A stretch of DNA of 64,000 nt from Ciona savignyi (taxonomy: Eukaryota; Chordata; Ascidiacea; Phlebobranchia; Cionidae): contig CH003350.1 of assembly GCA_000149265.1 (NCBI GenBank), positions 334,924-398,923 of the forward strand. Reading direction: 5' to 3'. The position numbers were made by a program, and so were the translations under genes. Position 1 is the stretch's first letter, and each line of letters opens with the position of its first letter. Shown here piece after piece: positions 11,901 through 36,700 of this stretch. Under the pieces are notes generated by a model. The model did no database searches. It was given only the letters and a program-made list of their open reading frames with translations, and was not told where the DNA came from.

Positions 11901-14900
11901 AAGTATGGAAACCTAGCCAGTAAACGCACTATGTAGTGAAAAATTAGTTTAAAAACTTTATAAAAAAGTAAAAGCTTATTTCTCCCAAAAGGGCAGATTG
12001 TAACAAAATATAAGAGAAAAATGTTTTCAACCAAGTTACTTTTTGTATTTAAGATTGCAATAAAATGAAGAAAGCTGAGTTGGTGCCAGGATATGGTTTG
12101 ATTACCCAACATACTATTAAATGGTGTTAATAGCCTATTCACTTATTTGACTAACAATGTGAATAATGTATGACGTAGTAGAAAGTTATACACAGTGCAC
12201 TCTTTCAGAATATTGACACAACATTGATAACTTTCCTTTTGACTCATGCTTTAAACAATGTGAAAGGTTCATTTAAATCTGACGTGTGTTACAGGATATA
12301 AAGCAATTGTTCCGGGAATTTGCTAGGAGCTGCGCCAACGCACCTATGTGCCTTGTGTACGTCGGGAGTCATGGGGAAAGAAGTATTTATTTTAAATTCA
12401 TTTTAAAAATAAAATTATTTAAAAACTTATTTTAAATAAAAATTTTTTAAATTTTTTTAAAAATTTAGATTGCACTGGAGAGTACAACATTTTAAGCTTG
12501 TCACAATTATTTACCAGGATAGGATGTTTATATTTTATACCATATATGTGGGAAATTAATATTTAGTTCAGTGTGAACTGGCTAAATGACTACTGGTGGC
12601 CGAAGTTAGCTGTAAGTTGCATTTTTATTAAAATTTGAATATCCTGTCCTTAAATGGTTGGAAAAATCCTTATGTCGTACAACTCTTTTATATAAATAAA
12701 TAAGTTGTACAATAGGTAACTGGGTTGTAATTTTAATCCACTTTGTTTCCATGCATGTTAAATTTATTGTCTGTTTGATAAACATGACCTCATTGTTAAG
12801 GTTTTAAAACATACTACCTGTGTGGAAAGCATGGTGCACATATATAATACAACGAAAATATATCAAAATCCTTACCTTTTTTCGACCATCCATTTTTGTC
12901 CATATGCTTGCATTTTGCCTTGTTTACCTCTGTACAACAGCATAGCCAGACCCTCCATTTTAGGGGAATTTGCCACCCAAATGCATTGACCATTTTAAGA
13001 GAAACACATGTTCTTAAAAGTTAGCAAGAACGGGTAGTTAACAGATAGTAAACTTTCACCATTTTACTATGAACATATCTGTTACTTGCAGCTGGTTGCT
13101 TAAACCAGTTATTTGTATGTGAACCGCCTCTTATCAATCAAAGTTCTATCTTCATACATTGTATTATTTTGCCAAATATACCAAGTGTGCTGTCACAATA
13201 CAGAGAACAACGAAGACCACTTTCTTGGCACCGACCACCAGAGAATGAAGGTGGAAGAAATGACAGGTTTTTTCTCAACATCCAATGCTCCACAACTTGC
13301 TGGAAAACCTAAACTCTTCTTCCTGCAATTTTGCAGAATAAGTAAAGTTTATGTTTTATTGTATTTCTTGTCATGTTTGTAAATGTAAATTGCTTTGTGT
13401 TATAGTGTCAGTTTCTAAGTGCATTACATTTTTTTTTGTAACACTTTGATAACAGTAACCTATTTTAGTTTGTTTTATCTGACCATCTTACAAATGAACA
13501 ATTAGGTTTTATAATTTTGATGTTTACTTTTTATCTTTTATAGATCAGACACCTCCAGCTAATTCAGGTAATATTCATTACATATGATCAATAAACAATT
13601 ATTTTATGTACGTATAGTCTTTGTTTATTGACGTGTTAAGTATATAACTTAATATATTTTTTGACAAATACTACATAATCATTGATTGGTTCTTTTAAAA
13701 TGACCAATAATTGCCTGTCAAGCTCAAATGACAAATTACCAAATGACAAACTACCATCAACTATCACCAAAAATACACTTTTAGGAATAAGATCAGATGC
13801 ACTTCCATTCGTTGNNNNNNNNNNNNNNNNNNNNNNNNNNNNNNNNNNNNNNNNNNNNNNNNNNNNNNNNNNNNNNNNNNNNNNNNNNNNNNNNNNNNNN
13901 NNNNNNNNNNNNNNNNNNNNNNNNNNNNNNNNNNNNNNNNGTATAAAACCAGAAAGCTTCTGGTGTGTCAGGCAACGCACAAATATATGGGGACATCATA
14001 ATTTAGCTGTTTTTCCTATTTAGTCTTGCGCTATGTCAATAACCATTGGCAGGCCATAATAACACCTGGTGGCCGAATACCACCTAGTAACTACTAATAA
14101 ATACATATATAATTAATAAATACCTAAATTATTGCATACATTTGTGTAACTATTTTTATTTATAACATACGTTATGTTTTTAAGTAAAATATTACTGCTG
14201 AAGGTTGTGATTTCAGTTTGGAGAGAACTAAATGTCAACATAAAATATGGTGTCAGCTCTGACGTTATGTTTTACTTTAACTAAACTTTTTCAATGATTG
14301 ATTTCTGTACAACTTCAAGCTAACTATAATGCAATGCCTTTTACTGGGAAATGAATTTTATAACAAAATAAGGTGAATATTCAATTTCATTGTCAGTGTT
14401 GATTATAAAACTGACATTTGTCTATTACAAATCATACAAGACACAATTCGCGATTTCTAAGCAAGCATATATAAATGCAACTTTCTCAATGGACAAAAAA
14501 ACCTGATAGCTTTTTATTAAAATATAATTAAAACCTACTTTTATGATGCCAAGGCCCTAAATGTAATATTGATGCAGCAAGATGCTTCATCTAACTAAAA
14601 TAAAAACTTAATTATACATTTCTAGATCATATGAATATCATTGAAAGTGATGCCGATAGGGAACTTGGAGAACAAGATGTTCATCACAAAGGTCATGCTC
14701 ATGCCGACATGCTGGTGTCGTTTGCCACAGCGCCTGGTAGGTCTTGTTGCTTTGTAGAAATTTTTGGACATGATTTATTCTATTATGTACATTGTGAGTT
14801 CATGATTTTTTTGAATTACACATCAATGCTAATAGATGATAAAAATGTTGTGAACACTACATATTTTTTTGTAGTTTTGTTTGCTTTGATTTTCCTTAAA

Positions 14901-15323
14901 CAGGTTGTATTTTTTCAACAGGAAACAAGGCATTCAGAGACACTACCAAGGGATCTTGGTATGTCACTACTTTCTGCAAGGTTGTAAAGGAAAATGTGTA
15001 TCACGAAGATATAGTGAGCATGCTCACTAAGGTGAAATATGGTTAAAAAGAATTATTTTGTAACAGCAGCGACACGAGTCTTTCACTGAAATCTGCTTTA
15101 TCCTGGAATAAGTCCAATTAGTGGGTGATAGCTTTTAATAGCATAAACACACTTGTGTCAAGTAAATGAATTTTCCATTACAACTTCTATAAATTTTGTT
15201 TTATGTACTGCTTAGGTGAATAACTTAGTCATGGTGAATAAAGATAATGAGAATGGCGAAGTCGCTGTCCAGGTCGCTGAGTTCAAGTCCACTCTACGCA
15301 AGAAGCTGATGTTTTACCCCTAA
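8901..15323 (+). CDS. Caspase family protein with long N-terminal region and atypical active-site pentapeptide
   Basis: A cysteine endopeptidase of the caspase (C14A) family. Exons: 8901-9003, 9315-9421, 10039-10199, 10412-10458, 10751-10894, 11184-11243, 11300-11424, 11611-11772, 12295-12382, 13204-13341, 13544-13567, 14626-14736, 14922-15031 and 15216-15323. All phases agree and give about 495 aa. The p20 part starts near residue 250: VINNVEF...PRLGAD, then the catalytic His in GSHGER (about residue 329), GTD, and the catalytic Cys in QFCRI (about 376) after KPKLFF. The p10 part has SFATAPG, FRDTTKGSW and a long last helix. The usual pentapeptide is Q-A-C-x-G, so Phe and Ile here are odd. 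No clear CARD or death-effector domain is seen in residues 1-249. A short Gly/Asn-rich exon (140-187) resembles amyloid-like signalling motifs. The start ATG is the first in the first exon found; a further 5' exon is possible. Confidence 0.88.
13544..13567 (+). other. 24-nt micro-exon of the caspase gene
   Basis: Flanked by TTTTATAG and GTAATA. It adds eight codons of phase-preserving sequence (QTPPANS core) between the catalytic-Cys exon and the linker exon. It sits where caspases are normally cleaved between the large and small subunits. Because its length is a multiple of three, it could be skipped without a frameshift. Confidence 0.65.
13815..13940. other. Assembly gap (126 N)
   Basis: Run of undetermined bases inside the caspase intron between the micro-exon and the exon at 14626. 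Flanking exons still join in phase, so no coding sequence need be missing, but an extra alternative exon in the gap cannot be excluded. Confidence 0.98.
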
Positions 15324-16147
15324 ACTGGATTAAGGGTTATTAAACCTGCATCTTTAATAAAAATGTGTGTGTATATATAAATATTATATTGTGCACTGGC
15401 TAATAAGTAATTTGTGCCTAAATGATTTCAATTTTAGAAGTGTAATTAATATGCATGTTCATTATCTTATGTAACAACTAAAAAGATTATTTTTTCCAAT
15501 GCACTTACGATTCGTTTTCTTCTAAGTGTCTGTCAAAAAAATAATTGAATACATTTTACTAATTACGTAGTTTCTTTTTGGTTTGTAAGTCGTTTTACTG
15601 TATAATTCTGTAAATAATGTCAAAAATAATAAAGTTACTCATTTAAAGCTCGCTAGTTGTGTTGATTATTGGACAATGTATAGATAATGTTACATTCCGT
15701 AATTTTATTCCTATATGGGAAAACGCACGAGTCTGTTATGAAGCAGCTATCTAGTGTGTTGTATATAATCAAGACGTTTTCAAACCAACCCGTCAATCCA
15801 CTTGGTTCAGGCTCTTACGATAGAATGTTACTTAAGGACAACCACCGTTCAGTTTCGATTTTTAGGTTGAAAAGCTACACAGCCCTGCGCTATACGCCAG
15901 GATTGCCCGTGTGAGAAAGAATTGGTTTAAAAAGTAATTGTGTGGTACGATTTGTTGGAAATGCACTCGGGAACTGCAATATGTGAGAGAATGGCAAAAA
16001 AGGCGCTGTTTCTCTCGCAATGTCTCAGCAAGCAACAAGTTAAACACGACGTGAGTCAGAGTATTATAAACGTGAATTAACCATTGTTTGTGTTGTTTAG
16101 GAATGAAAGAATCCAGCGCATAGTATTCTTGTAGAAATAAATATTGG
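15324..16147. other. Caspase 3' UTR and short intergenic region before DHX38
   Basis: AATAAA at 15356-15361 lies 33 bases after the caspase stop and is the likely polyadenylation signal. The rest is AT-rich with no exon recognised. TGTTTAG at about 16095-16101, roughly 45 bases upstream of the DHX38 start, is a good acceptor consensus and could belong to a 5' UTR intron or a spliced-leader trans-splicing site. Both uses are inference. Confidence 0.5.
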
Positions 16148-28818
<12,671 letters not shown>

Positions 28819-30224
28819 ACCGCACAAACAACCTTCAATTGGCGAACTCGCTGTACGTGAAGTGGTGTCAGAGAATGGCCGGTCGGATTCAAGCGGCGAC
28901 ATGTTCAACGACATCCTTATATTAAAAATGACGTCATCTGTGAATCGATTGCTTGTCAGAAGGTGCAAGTCCGATCATTGTAGGGTCTATAAATAAAACA
29001 TTAAAACTCTTGACATGCCTCCTGATTTCACCTAATGTAATACGACAGATGAAATGCAGAGATTTGGCAGACGGCGATTTTAACGCATTTCGATCAATAT
29101 GCCACCCAGAAAGTCGTATCCCGCGTGTCAGCGAAGAACTGACATAATGACATTTGGTAATGCGCGGGTCTGAGTGCAACTCCAGCGAAGTGTAAATGTC
29201 GTGTGGTTGGCAACCACAGATACCCTATTACTGTCGCTCCTGAGAATATAATGTGTTTTGTAAGAAGTTAATTGGGCGGAGGATTAGCGGTTGTTTGGCT
29301 GTTGTGCGTTTTAAATATTTGTGGTACCTTAGACTACGTTATAAAACAAGCCAGTTGGTTATTCGATTTCCACGGCAAGGGAACTTTGTGTGTTGTTTAG
29401 TCCGTCGAAACCCCCCTTCCCACAGAGTTTAATTTGGAATATTTTTCCTTCATATTTGACATATTCTGACTGTGTTAACACGTCTTCTCCTTATTCGGCC
29501 ACATCGGAATTTACATCATGTTTTGTTTTTACGTCATAAAAGAGAGGACGTTGTACGAAATGAGAAGTCCGTGGATTTGACCTAAAATTAAATCACTTAA
29601 TTTTTTATTGGTTTCATTTTACCCGCCAAACATAACCGCCCGCAAAAAAAATACAATCCTGTATTCAGGCGTAGCTTTAACTCACTCGTCCATTAAGCAG
29701 ACTACGGCTAACGGGTGTCGGAAATGCATAAAAAGTATCATATTTTCTCTTGTCAGGGACACACCCATGTCATATGTTATATATTAGTAGACTACGAATA
29801 GGTAGTCTCGGTCTGGCGGACCTATATGCTATCGATTACGCTTTTGCAGTAACGTGTTGTGTTGTACTGCTACAAAACACCGACCAACTTAAAAATTCTT
29901 AATTGTTCCATTAAATTAATCATTGCAACACAGTTCAAATAAATGCCTAGCAACAAGATAAACACCCATTTACAAATACCGAAGTCCTTGGTAACTTTTG
30001 TTGAGAATATGCATTAAACAACACAACGGTGAGTTTTAACAACATAAGTAGGTGGATGTTTCACTGGTTTTACACAATTGACGCAGGCCATCTCTCATAT
30101 GCAAATAATTAGCACAGCAAATATTATCCTGTTTACTATTGGTAAGTTATTTAATCACAGTGTAGGCGCAAGCGATACATTTGGGTTAGTTGGTTTAAAA
30201 ATCGAAATACATTACTTCTGTCAA
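28819..30224. other. DHX38 3' UTR and intergenic region
   Basis: AATAAA at 28992-28997 is a good polyadenylation signal 174 bases after the DHX38 stop. The rest holds only short chance ORFs on both strands and the presumed promoter and 5' UTR of the START-domain gene. Confidence 0.5.
28992..28997 (+). promoter_or_regulatory. DHX38: Candidate polyadenylation signal of DHX38
   Basis: Canonical AATAAA in the short 3' UTR, followed by A-rich and T-rich sequence. Confidence 0.5.
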
Positions 30225-32388
30225 ATGGATAAAGGTGACGCTTACGGGTTTAAAGCTCAAGCTGAAGATCTGGAAAACGAAGCTCTAAAAATCATCGACA
30301 CCACTAAAGAATGGAACTATCTCAAAACTGTGGTGGGTATGCAAGACGTGGTATCTTAGAATTCTGTAAAAATACAAAGCTTCGTGCGTTTCAGAGTAAT
30401 CTCAAGGTGTATTGGAAACCGTCGTCCCATTTCCACGGTAATATGTAAGTACCATTTAATATAGTCCACTATATGCAAGCTTTAAGGGCTCATTTATAAT
30501 TTGGTTCAAAATGTGTTTTTTTTTTTATTTAGCTACAAGTTTGTTACCGAGGTAGACGAACATTTTAACGATGTGTACAGTACAATGATTCCACCCGATT
30601 GTAGCAAAGAAAAATTGAACTGGGACAAAAGTTTAAAACATTACGAACAGCTGCAGAAGTTATCGGAGGTATTGTTTATGTTTATACCTCCGCTATTTGT
30701 CAGTTGGTTATTTTCCACGAATAGATTCAAAGCACACAGTATATTTTATGTCTAGCCTACATTATACATATATATTGCTGTTACTAATTATTTTTTGGCC
30801 TATGTTCACACACACAGGACATATCGGTTGGATTAATCATTACCCCAACTGCAGCAATGGGCGTCATATCAAAGCGGGAGTTCGTTGATTTATATTATTG
30901 CAGAACCTATGACCGAGAATGGAGCAATCCAGGTGAGAATAACTGCGGAAACCCTAAACTGTGGGTTTGTGGTAATTTATAAATGACGAGTCTGACTTTA
31001 CTACGATGCAATTTAAAAGTCAATCAATCAACGCCAAAAGTTGGCAAAACCACTGCTGTAAGATCATAGGAGGTGGTAGAATCCTCGTGTTTATTCCGAT
31101 GGGTGAAATAGTGTAGCGGCGTGATGACACGGACATCCTTTCAAAATACCACGCCCCTGTTGGCCGACAGTTAATGTAGTGTGTTGATTGTAATAAAGCT
31201 ACTTTGTTTTGTTATCTCACCCGCCTAACCCACTGGGTTTAACCAACGATCATTAAATAACTTCCCAAACACTTAGACCAAGTACTGGTTATGCTTTATT
31301 CTCACTTTGTCTGACAACTCGACGCAACAACACATTAGGATGATTATACATCGAGTTTTTATCCGTATATTTAAAAAATAGTTCCTCAATTTTTAATATG
31401 GTGTTTTTTTTATAGAATACGGAAAAACCTGTTGGATTTTCGGTGAGATAATGTTTTATTCGATGTTGTAGGTTTGTGCTGCATTACTAATAAAAAGGCA
31501 ATAAATTATTAGCCCTTTATTGGTATAAAATATTTCTGCTCATCGCACGATCATGCTGGGAAACAGGTTTTGTCGTCCTTAATGTTTCATAGGATAAGAA
31601 ATGGGCTGCTATTACTATTACGGTCGGGTTGTGTCGTACTTACATACGGGTTGCCGGGTCTATTGCAGTGTTCTACATATTTGATACAATTTTAGCTTTT
31701 AACGTACTGAAACCACTGGACTTTAAGATTGCATTGGTTAAGAACATTTTCCTAAGATGCGCAGAAAGGGATAGTGGCAAGGTCGAATCCCACACCCGCG
31801 TGATCAGCACCATATTCCATTCGCGTAGGTTTTAAGACCCCAGGACTGCCGAACAGTTTACCCACTATTTACAATTTATAATTGCCCTGCCAAGACTAGT
31901 TTTGATCTTTTTCAGGCAAATGCGCGACCATCCCAGATCGTCCAATCACAGCCGGCTGCGTGAGGGGGGTAAACTACCCTGGTGGCTACGGCGTGGCTGA
32001 AAACAAAAGGTAAATTCGTAGACATCGTGCATCTTATTAATGTTTAACAGCCGCCAATGAGTTTATTTAGGTCGGTGTTCCCCTTTCGACCTTGAACCTT
32101 GTACTGTAGACTGTAATCATTGTTTTATATCAAAAGCTTAAAACAAACTGCTTTTCAATGCCATGTAGGTATGGTTTAAACACTAAAAACTTTTAATCAT
32201 GCGGTTGACGTGATCTTGCGCTTTTTAGGTTCCCGGAGAAATGTTTTCTCGAGTTGTACGTACATACCGACATAGGAGGAATGATACCAAGATCACTGGT
32301 GGAAGCATACTTGCCTCGTCAGCAGGTCCACTACGTCAACCTTCTCGTTAACGAGGTAAAGCGACGGAAGAAACAAAGAATTCATTGA
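30225..32388 (+). CDS. STARD5: START-domain lipid-transfer protein, STARD5-like
   Basis: Single-domain StAR-related lipid-transfer protein, predicted cytosolic carrier of a sterol or bile-acid-like ligand. Six exons: 30225-30332, 30395-30444, 30533-30668, 30818-30932, 31916-32009 and 32229-32388, giving 220 aa (human STARD5 is 213). Family landmarks: VYWKPSSHFHGN early in the domain; ITPTAAMGVISKREFVDL in the middle; GCVRGVNYPGGY; then VHTDIGGMIPRSLVEAYLPR leading into the C-terminal helix that lids the pocket. No signal peptide or transmembrane segment, so it is not of the STARD1/3 type. The start was placed at the ATG that gives the family length; upstream in-frame codons back to 30078 look like 5' UTR. 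It is convergent with the Tshz gene. STARD4 or STARD6 affinity cannot be excluded. Confidence 0.85.
31740..31835 (+). repeat. tRNA-derived SINE-like fragment in START-gene intron
   Basis: GGTCGAATCCC at 31781-31791 matches a Pol III B box, with tRNA-like sequence upstream (CTAAGATGCGCAGAAAGGG). It lies in the longest intron of the gene. No complete tRNA fold is visible. Confidence 0.4.
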
Positions 32389-33742
32389 AACCACTGTCAT
32401 CTGTGATTTGTTAACGTTTCATAGTGAAAATATAAGTTTATTACTCGCTCGGTTGGTTGGTTGTCAGGAATATATTTCGAAGCAAATGTAAAAAGGGGTG
32501 CGAAATAATCAACAACAGTGCCCTCTCGGGACGGAATGTGCAGAGAAATGAAAACCGCTAAGTGGTGCACCAGAAATGCGCAGTATAGAGCCAACATAGT
32601 CACCGGTGACATAACAACAGCCGTTGTTACGACTTAAGAACAACAAAATAGAATAATAGCGCAAGTAGTACGGTCGGCGAACTTTCACTTGAACGTGGGT
32701 CGGGGAAGTAGTGACCGATGTGACTGAAAATCGGGCACCAGAATGTTCACAACTTTTGGTCGAGCTTAGGAAACTATTCACGAAGCTATTCTGGAATCAT
32801 GTGGCGTGGCTGGAACGCGGAGGTGGGCCTGGAAGGAAATCCGGGTTTAGAGATTCGCGTTTATATAGCGCAGTGGTGTGCTGGCACGATTCAGGTGTCA
32901 ATATCGGCTGCATTCATACGAGGCAGTGGAAACTCCAAACCGCTCGCGCTAGTGAAACGTGGGCGAATTTCCGCGCCGCCAAATTACAATGGTGTGATTG
33001 ATGAGCGAATAAACGGAGGAAACTCTAAGAAACTTTGTGAGTTTCCTGTTGCGGTGACAGCGAACAAATCGAGCTTCGGCTCACTTACCCATTCAACCGG
33101 TTACACTGATTGCGTCATCGGCCGATGCCAACTCGTCGCCGCATCTACGATGACGTAATATCTCGGAGTTCGGCTCGACTGTGGCGTTGTTCGGCGAGTT
33201 TCCTCCGCATGGCGAGGTTATGTGAGGTAGGTTGGGACTGCGGGGATAGATGGGTTAAACCGGGTGTTGTTGTTGAATGATCACTTGGCTTAGCTGCCGA
33301 GTCAATTACACGAACATCGATTCATCGATTCAAGGGCCATTGTGACGTCACAAAGCGATTGGACACGCGGTGCGACGAAGAACACAAATTAAATTTACAG
33401 ACGAGTGGATCACTCTGCTGTTGCGTAGCAACTGGCAGACAAGCGTTGAGGTGGCCAATCGGACAAGTTAATCGAATCATGTGACAAAATTTGAAATCCC
33501 CATGGATTGGAAAATACGCTCCACACGTCAATCCGACTAACAGACAGATCAATCGACAGGTCGAGCGTAGCGATAGAATCGACATAGGTAAGAGCTAATT
33601 CGTCACCACAGCACCAACCTGGCATGATCCGGTTCCGTGACGTCATCAACCCGAGGCGTGGAGTGAGTGACGTCATCAACGGAAGCGCGACTTCCGCGAC
33701 TGATGATTGAACCGGTTCCTGTGTTTCCGCGATAACAACATA
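32389..33742. other. Convergent 3' flank between the START gene and Tshz
   Basis: Noticeably richer in CG dinucleotides than the rest of the window. It carries three exact TGACGTCA palindromes (33343-33350, 33638-33645, 33668-33675). ORFs up to 119 codons are present in several frames of both strands but match no family I recognise and look like consequences of the base composition. Confidence 0.5.
33638..33675. promoter_or_regulatory. Paired CRE-like palindromes
   Basis: Two TGACGTCA sites, each extended as GTGACGTCATCAAC, lie 30 bp apart, with a third at 33343-33350. TGACGTCA is the consensus for CREB/ATF dimers. Function in this place, downstream of two convergent genes, is inference. Confidence 0.35.
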
Positions 33743-36700
33743 TTAATAATTGAAATAAACTCGAAGTGTAAACAATTGCGAGGCGGTCTTACGTGCGAGA
33801 TGGCTCTCAGAATGAGCGCTGAAGTCTTCCACTGACGACGTGGTGTACTGGCTGCACCAAGTGCAAAAGAATTCAAAAGTCCACTTTTTCGCATCTTTCA
33901 AGCGAATAAACGACAATTTTTTTCCCACGCCCAATCTGTCTATGGACTTCGCCATCCAATCCTGTGGACAACTTGGTGGTAAAATACAAAACAAAATCGA
34001 TTTCGAGGAAAACATTGCACTGCAAACGCAGCGGGTGGCGTAATGTGTGTTCACTTGATTGCTTAATGGTTCGATCGCTTCTAGCTTAACATACTACCGT
34101 CTAATTATCTCGTACTTTAAACAGTGATGACCGAATGTGGTTGCCGGCGAACGCAGTGCTGCACAATTTAATGCCATAAACATACAGGAATCATTAACAT
34201 ATAACTAAATTATTTTTAAAGAGTGATGCTAAAATATGGTTGCCGTTCGACTAATTATGTACGAGTATGTTAAAATCGTTTCGTTGCAACACTGATAAAA
34301 AATCGAATCGGAAACACTGCGCGGCGATGATGAATGCGGGAAGACAGGCGAGCCATCGATCACATCGACGGGTTATTGTGGATCGTATATCAATGCAGTA
34401 AAAACGCCCATCAACCATTCCCGATGACGGGTCACCGTATTTCATTACAAATATTTGATTACAAAGCCGAAGATTGATACCGACGTTGATCACGCTGTTT
34501 GCCCGAGGATCATAAAACCATCAGCCAAGTTTCAGCGGCGGCGCGGCGATGTGACGATGGAAAATGACCGATGTCGCTCAGTCGGCCAAGGTACCCGATT
34601 TCAGCCAAAGCACCTCGCCTATTTACTTATAACCAGTATTAATATTTTGCATTCTGTATGCGCTGTTGTCACTTCCATGATTTGAACAGGTCGGTAGTGC
34701 GAAATCAACGAACAAGAAATGATAATACACTGCGAGCCACCTGCTGAATGACTGGCGGGTGTCGTTGTGTTGTAACAGCGGATTCGGTTAAAACAGTAGG
34801 TACCTGTACGTATTCCACTGGCAAACTGCATTCATCTGATATGCGCTGAGCATCAGCTTTCGTCAGCATTGATGATGTTATCTCACGATGTGACGTCACA
34901 AGGCGAGAAAAGCTGACGTATAACTTAAGTTTCTCATCTTTTGTAGGGGAAAAGCAACGAGAATCTATCAAATACAGAATCATGTATGTGAGATTTTATT
35001 AGCGACAAATCTGCCATTTTAATTAAATTTTAAGGTTGCGTACGGTCAGCAAAGCACAGCATATCGAAGTGAAACTGAAACTAGTATGGAACAGAACGGC
35101 CTTTTATAAAGCGTGGGCAGCTACGTCATCTTTACTAACAGAAAAACACAGGCCTACCTTCCGACGATCGATATTGTGCATCTTTCGGCGGCTTTTGGAG
35201 GTGAACACCATTCCGTGGTCTTGCTGGTTCGGTTAAAGTTGGCGGGACCGCGACGGTTGACAGGTTAGTCGAGTTTCTGTTGACGCCAGTGAGCGCGTAG
35301 GAGCTGGGAGGGGGCGTTCGCCTACGCTCGTGATCCATCAGTTTGCGATCGACAAGATCCTGCATCTTCTGCAGAGGGTTAACGTTCGGTTTCGAGTCTA
35401 CGCATTTCGGATCGACCAAATCTTCAAATATGGAGAAACACGACTTTTTCGGGGGAACAGGAGACAACGTGGAAGAGCTGGAAGAGCGATTCTTGCCGCC
35501 CTCTGATCGCGCATCGTTTACCGAAAGGAAACTGTTCTCCAACTCTGGTCGATTGACGATCTTCAGCATTTCCTGGATCGGGTTGACGTCGGTTGGCGAA
35601 GAGGATTCAATCCGCAGTGGAGCGTAACAGTGTTCGGATTTCTTTGCTTTCCACTCTGCCTTGGTCGTCGCCGGTGCTGTCTGACCGGGTTTCAAGTACG
35701 AGAACAAGCTGTTCATGTTGTCTTTCAAACTCTGCAGAGGGTCCTTCGTCGGTAATGTGCCGGAATACGCGGAGATGGTTCGGTTATTCGCAGCACTCCT
35801 GGGCGGCGAATGTGGCATGGGAAACGGTTGTTTTGGACTTGCATTGTCGCTTTTTTTAACAGTTAAATCCAGCGGAGAATCGTTGCTTTGCCTCTCAGCC
35901 GTGGTTGCTGCCAGTGGAGTAGTTACCGGGGACTTTTCGTGATGGACGTGACCAAAGGAGTTCTTTGATTTGTGATTATTAATGATTTCCTGGTCTTTCA
36001 TGGAGGTAAATAGATTGAAGCTGCGGCGACCATCGTCGTTGTTATTCGATTTACTGGTGGGATTTTCCACTTTACTGATAGCGCTTTTGATCGTGCTTTC
36101 TAGTGATTTAATGAAATCGCAATTCGATGTCTCTTCGCGCGCTTCAACGTTAGGAAGCGGTTTGGAACCGTTGACCGATTTGCTGTTAGGTGATGAGATG
36201 CGATGAGCGCTTTCGTTGGACGACGATCGAGAACTTTTATTTGGGCGATGAGAATACTTACCAGTGTCACTTAAACTCGGTGAATTTTTTGTTTGGGAGT
36301 TTGAGGTTAGAGTTTGGGCCTGAAACGGAGTAGGAAAAATGAAATCGTTCAATGTCGGGAAATGTGACGCAGCGATCCTGTGCTCGGTCAAGCTTTTCAA
36401 CGATTGAAACTTTTTATTGCATTCCGTGCAGGTCAAAGCTTGGTCGGCGTCGGCGGAAGTCGTCGTGGCGTTCACAGTGGACATGAGGGGAGGGAGGAGG
36501 GTGGGGAATCCCGGGGGATAGAGGGTCGGCAAAGTAGATTCGAGCATCGATGGTAGAAACGGGGGAGCGGTAAGATTGGAGGCCAACCATGGATAGGAAC
36601 ACAGCAAGTTTGCACAAGCTGCTGCAGCTGGATTTGCCGACATCGCTAAAATACAGGACGTAATTATTACATTAATAAGCAAAAGCTTTAAGACGCCCAT

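Noticed and set aside
12479-12560. Exon-like stretch in the caspase intron (AG acceptor, then CTGEYNILSLSQLFT) suggesting an alternative exon after the catalytic His exon
   Set aside because: It enters in phase but lacks a convincing GT donor in frame, and the exon at 13204 already supplies the expected GTD region. Probably chance.
30078-30224. N-terminal extension of the START protein from an upstream ATG
   Set aside because: The family is compact (about 210-220 aa) and the extra 49 codons show no conserved feature; 5' UTR is more likely.
32799-33158. 119-codon plus-strand ORF between the START gene and Tshz
   Set aside because: Several frames are open at once in a CG-richer stretch. There are no family features and no splice context.
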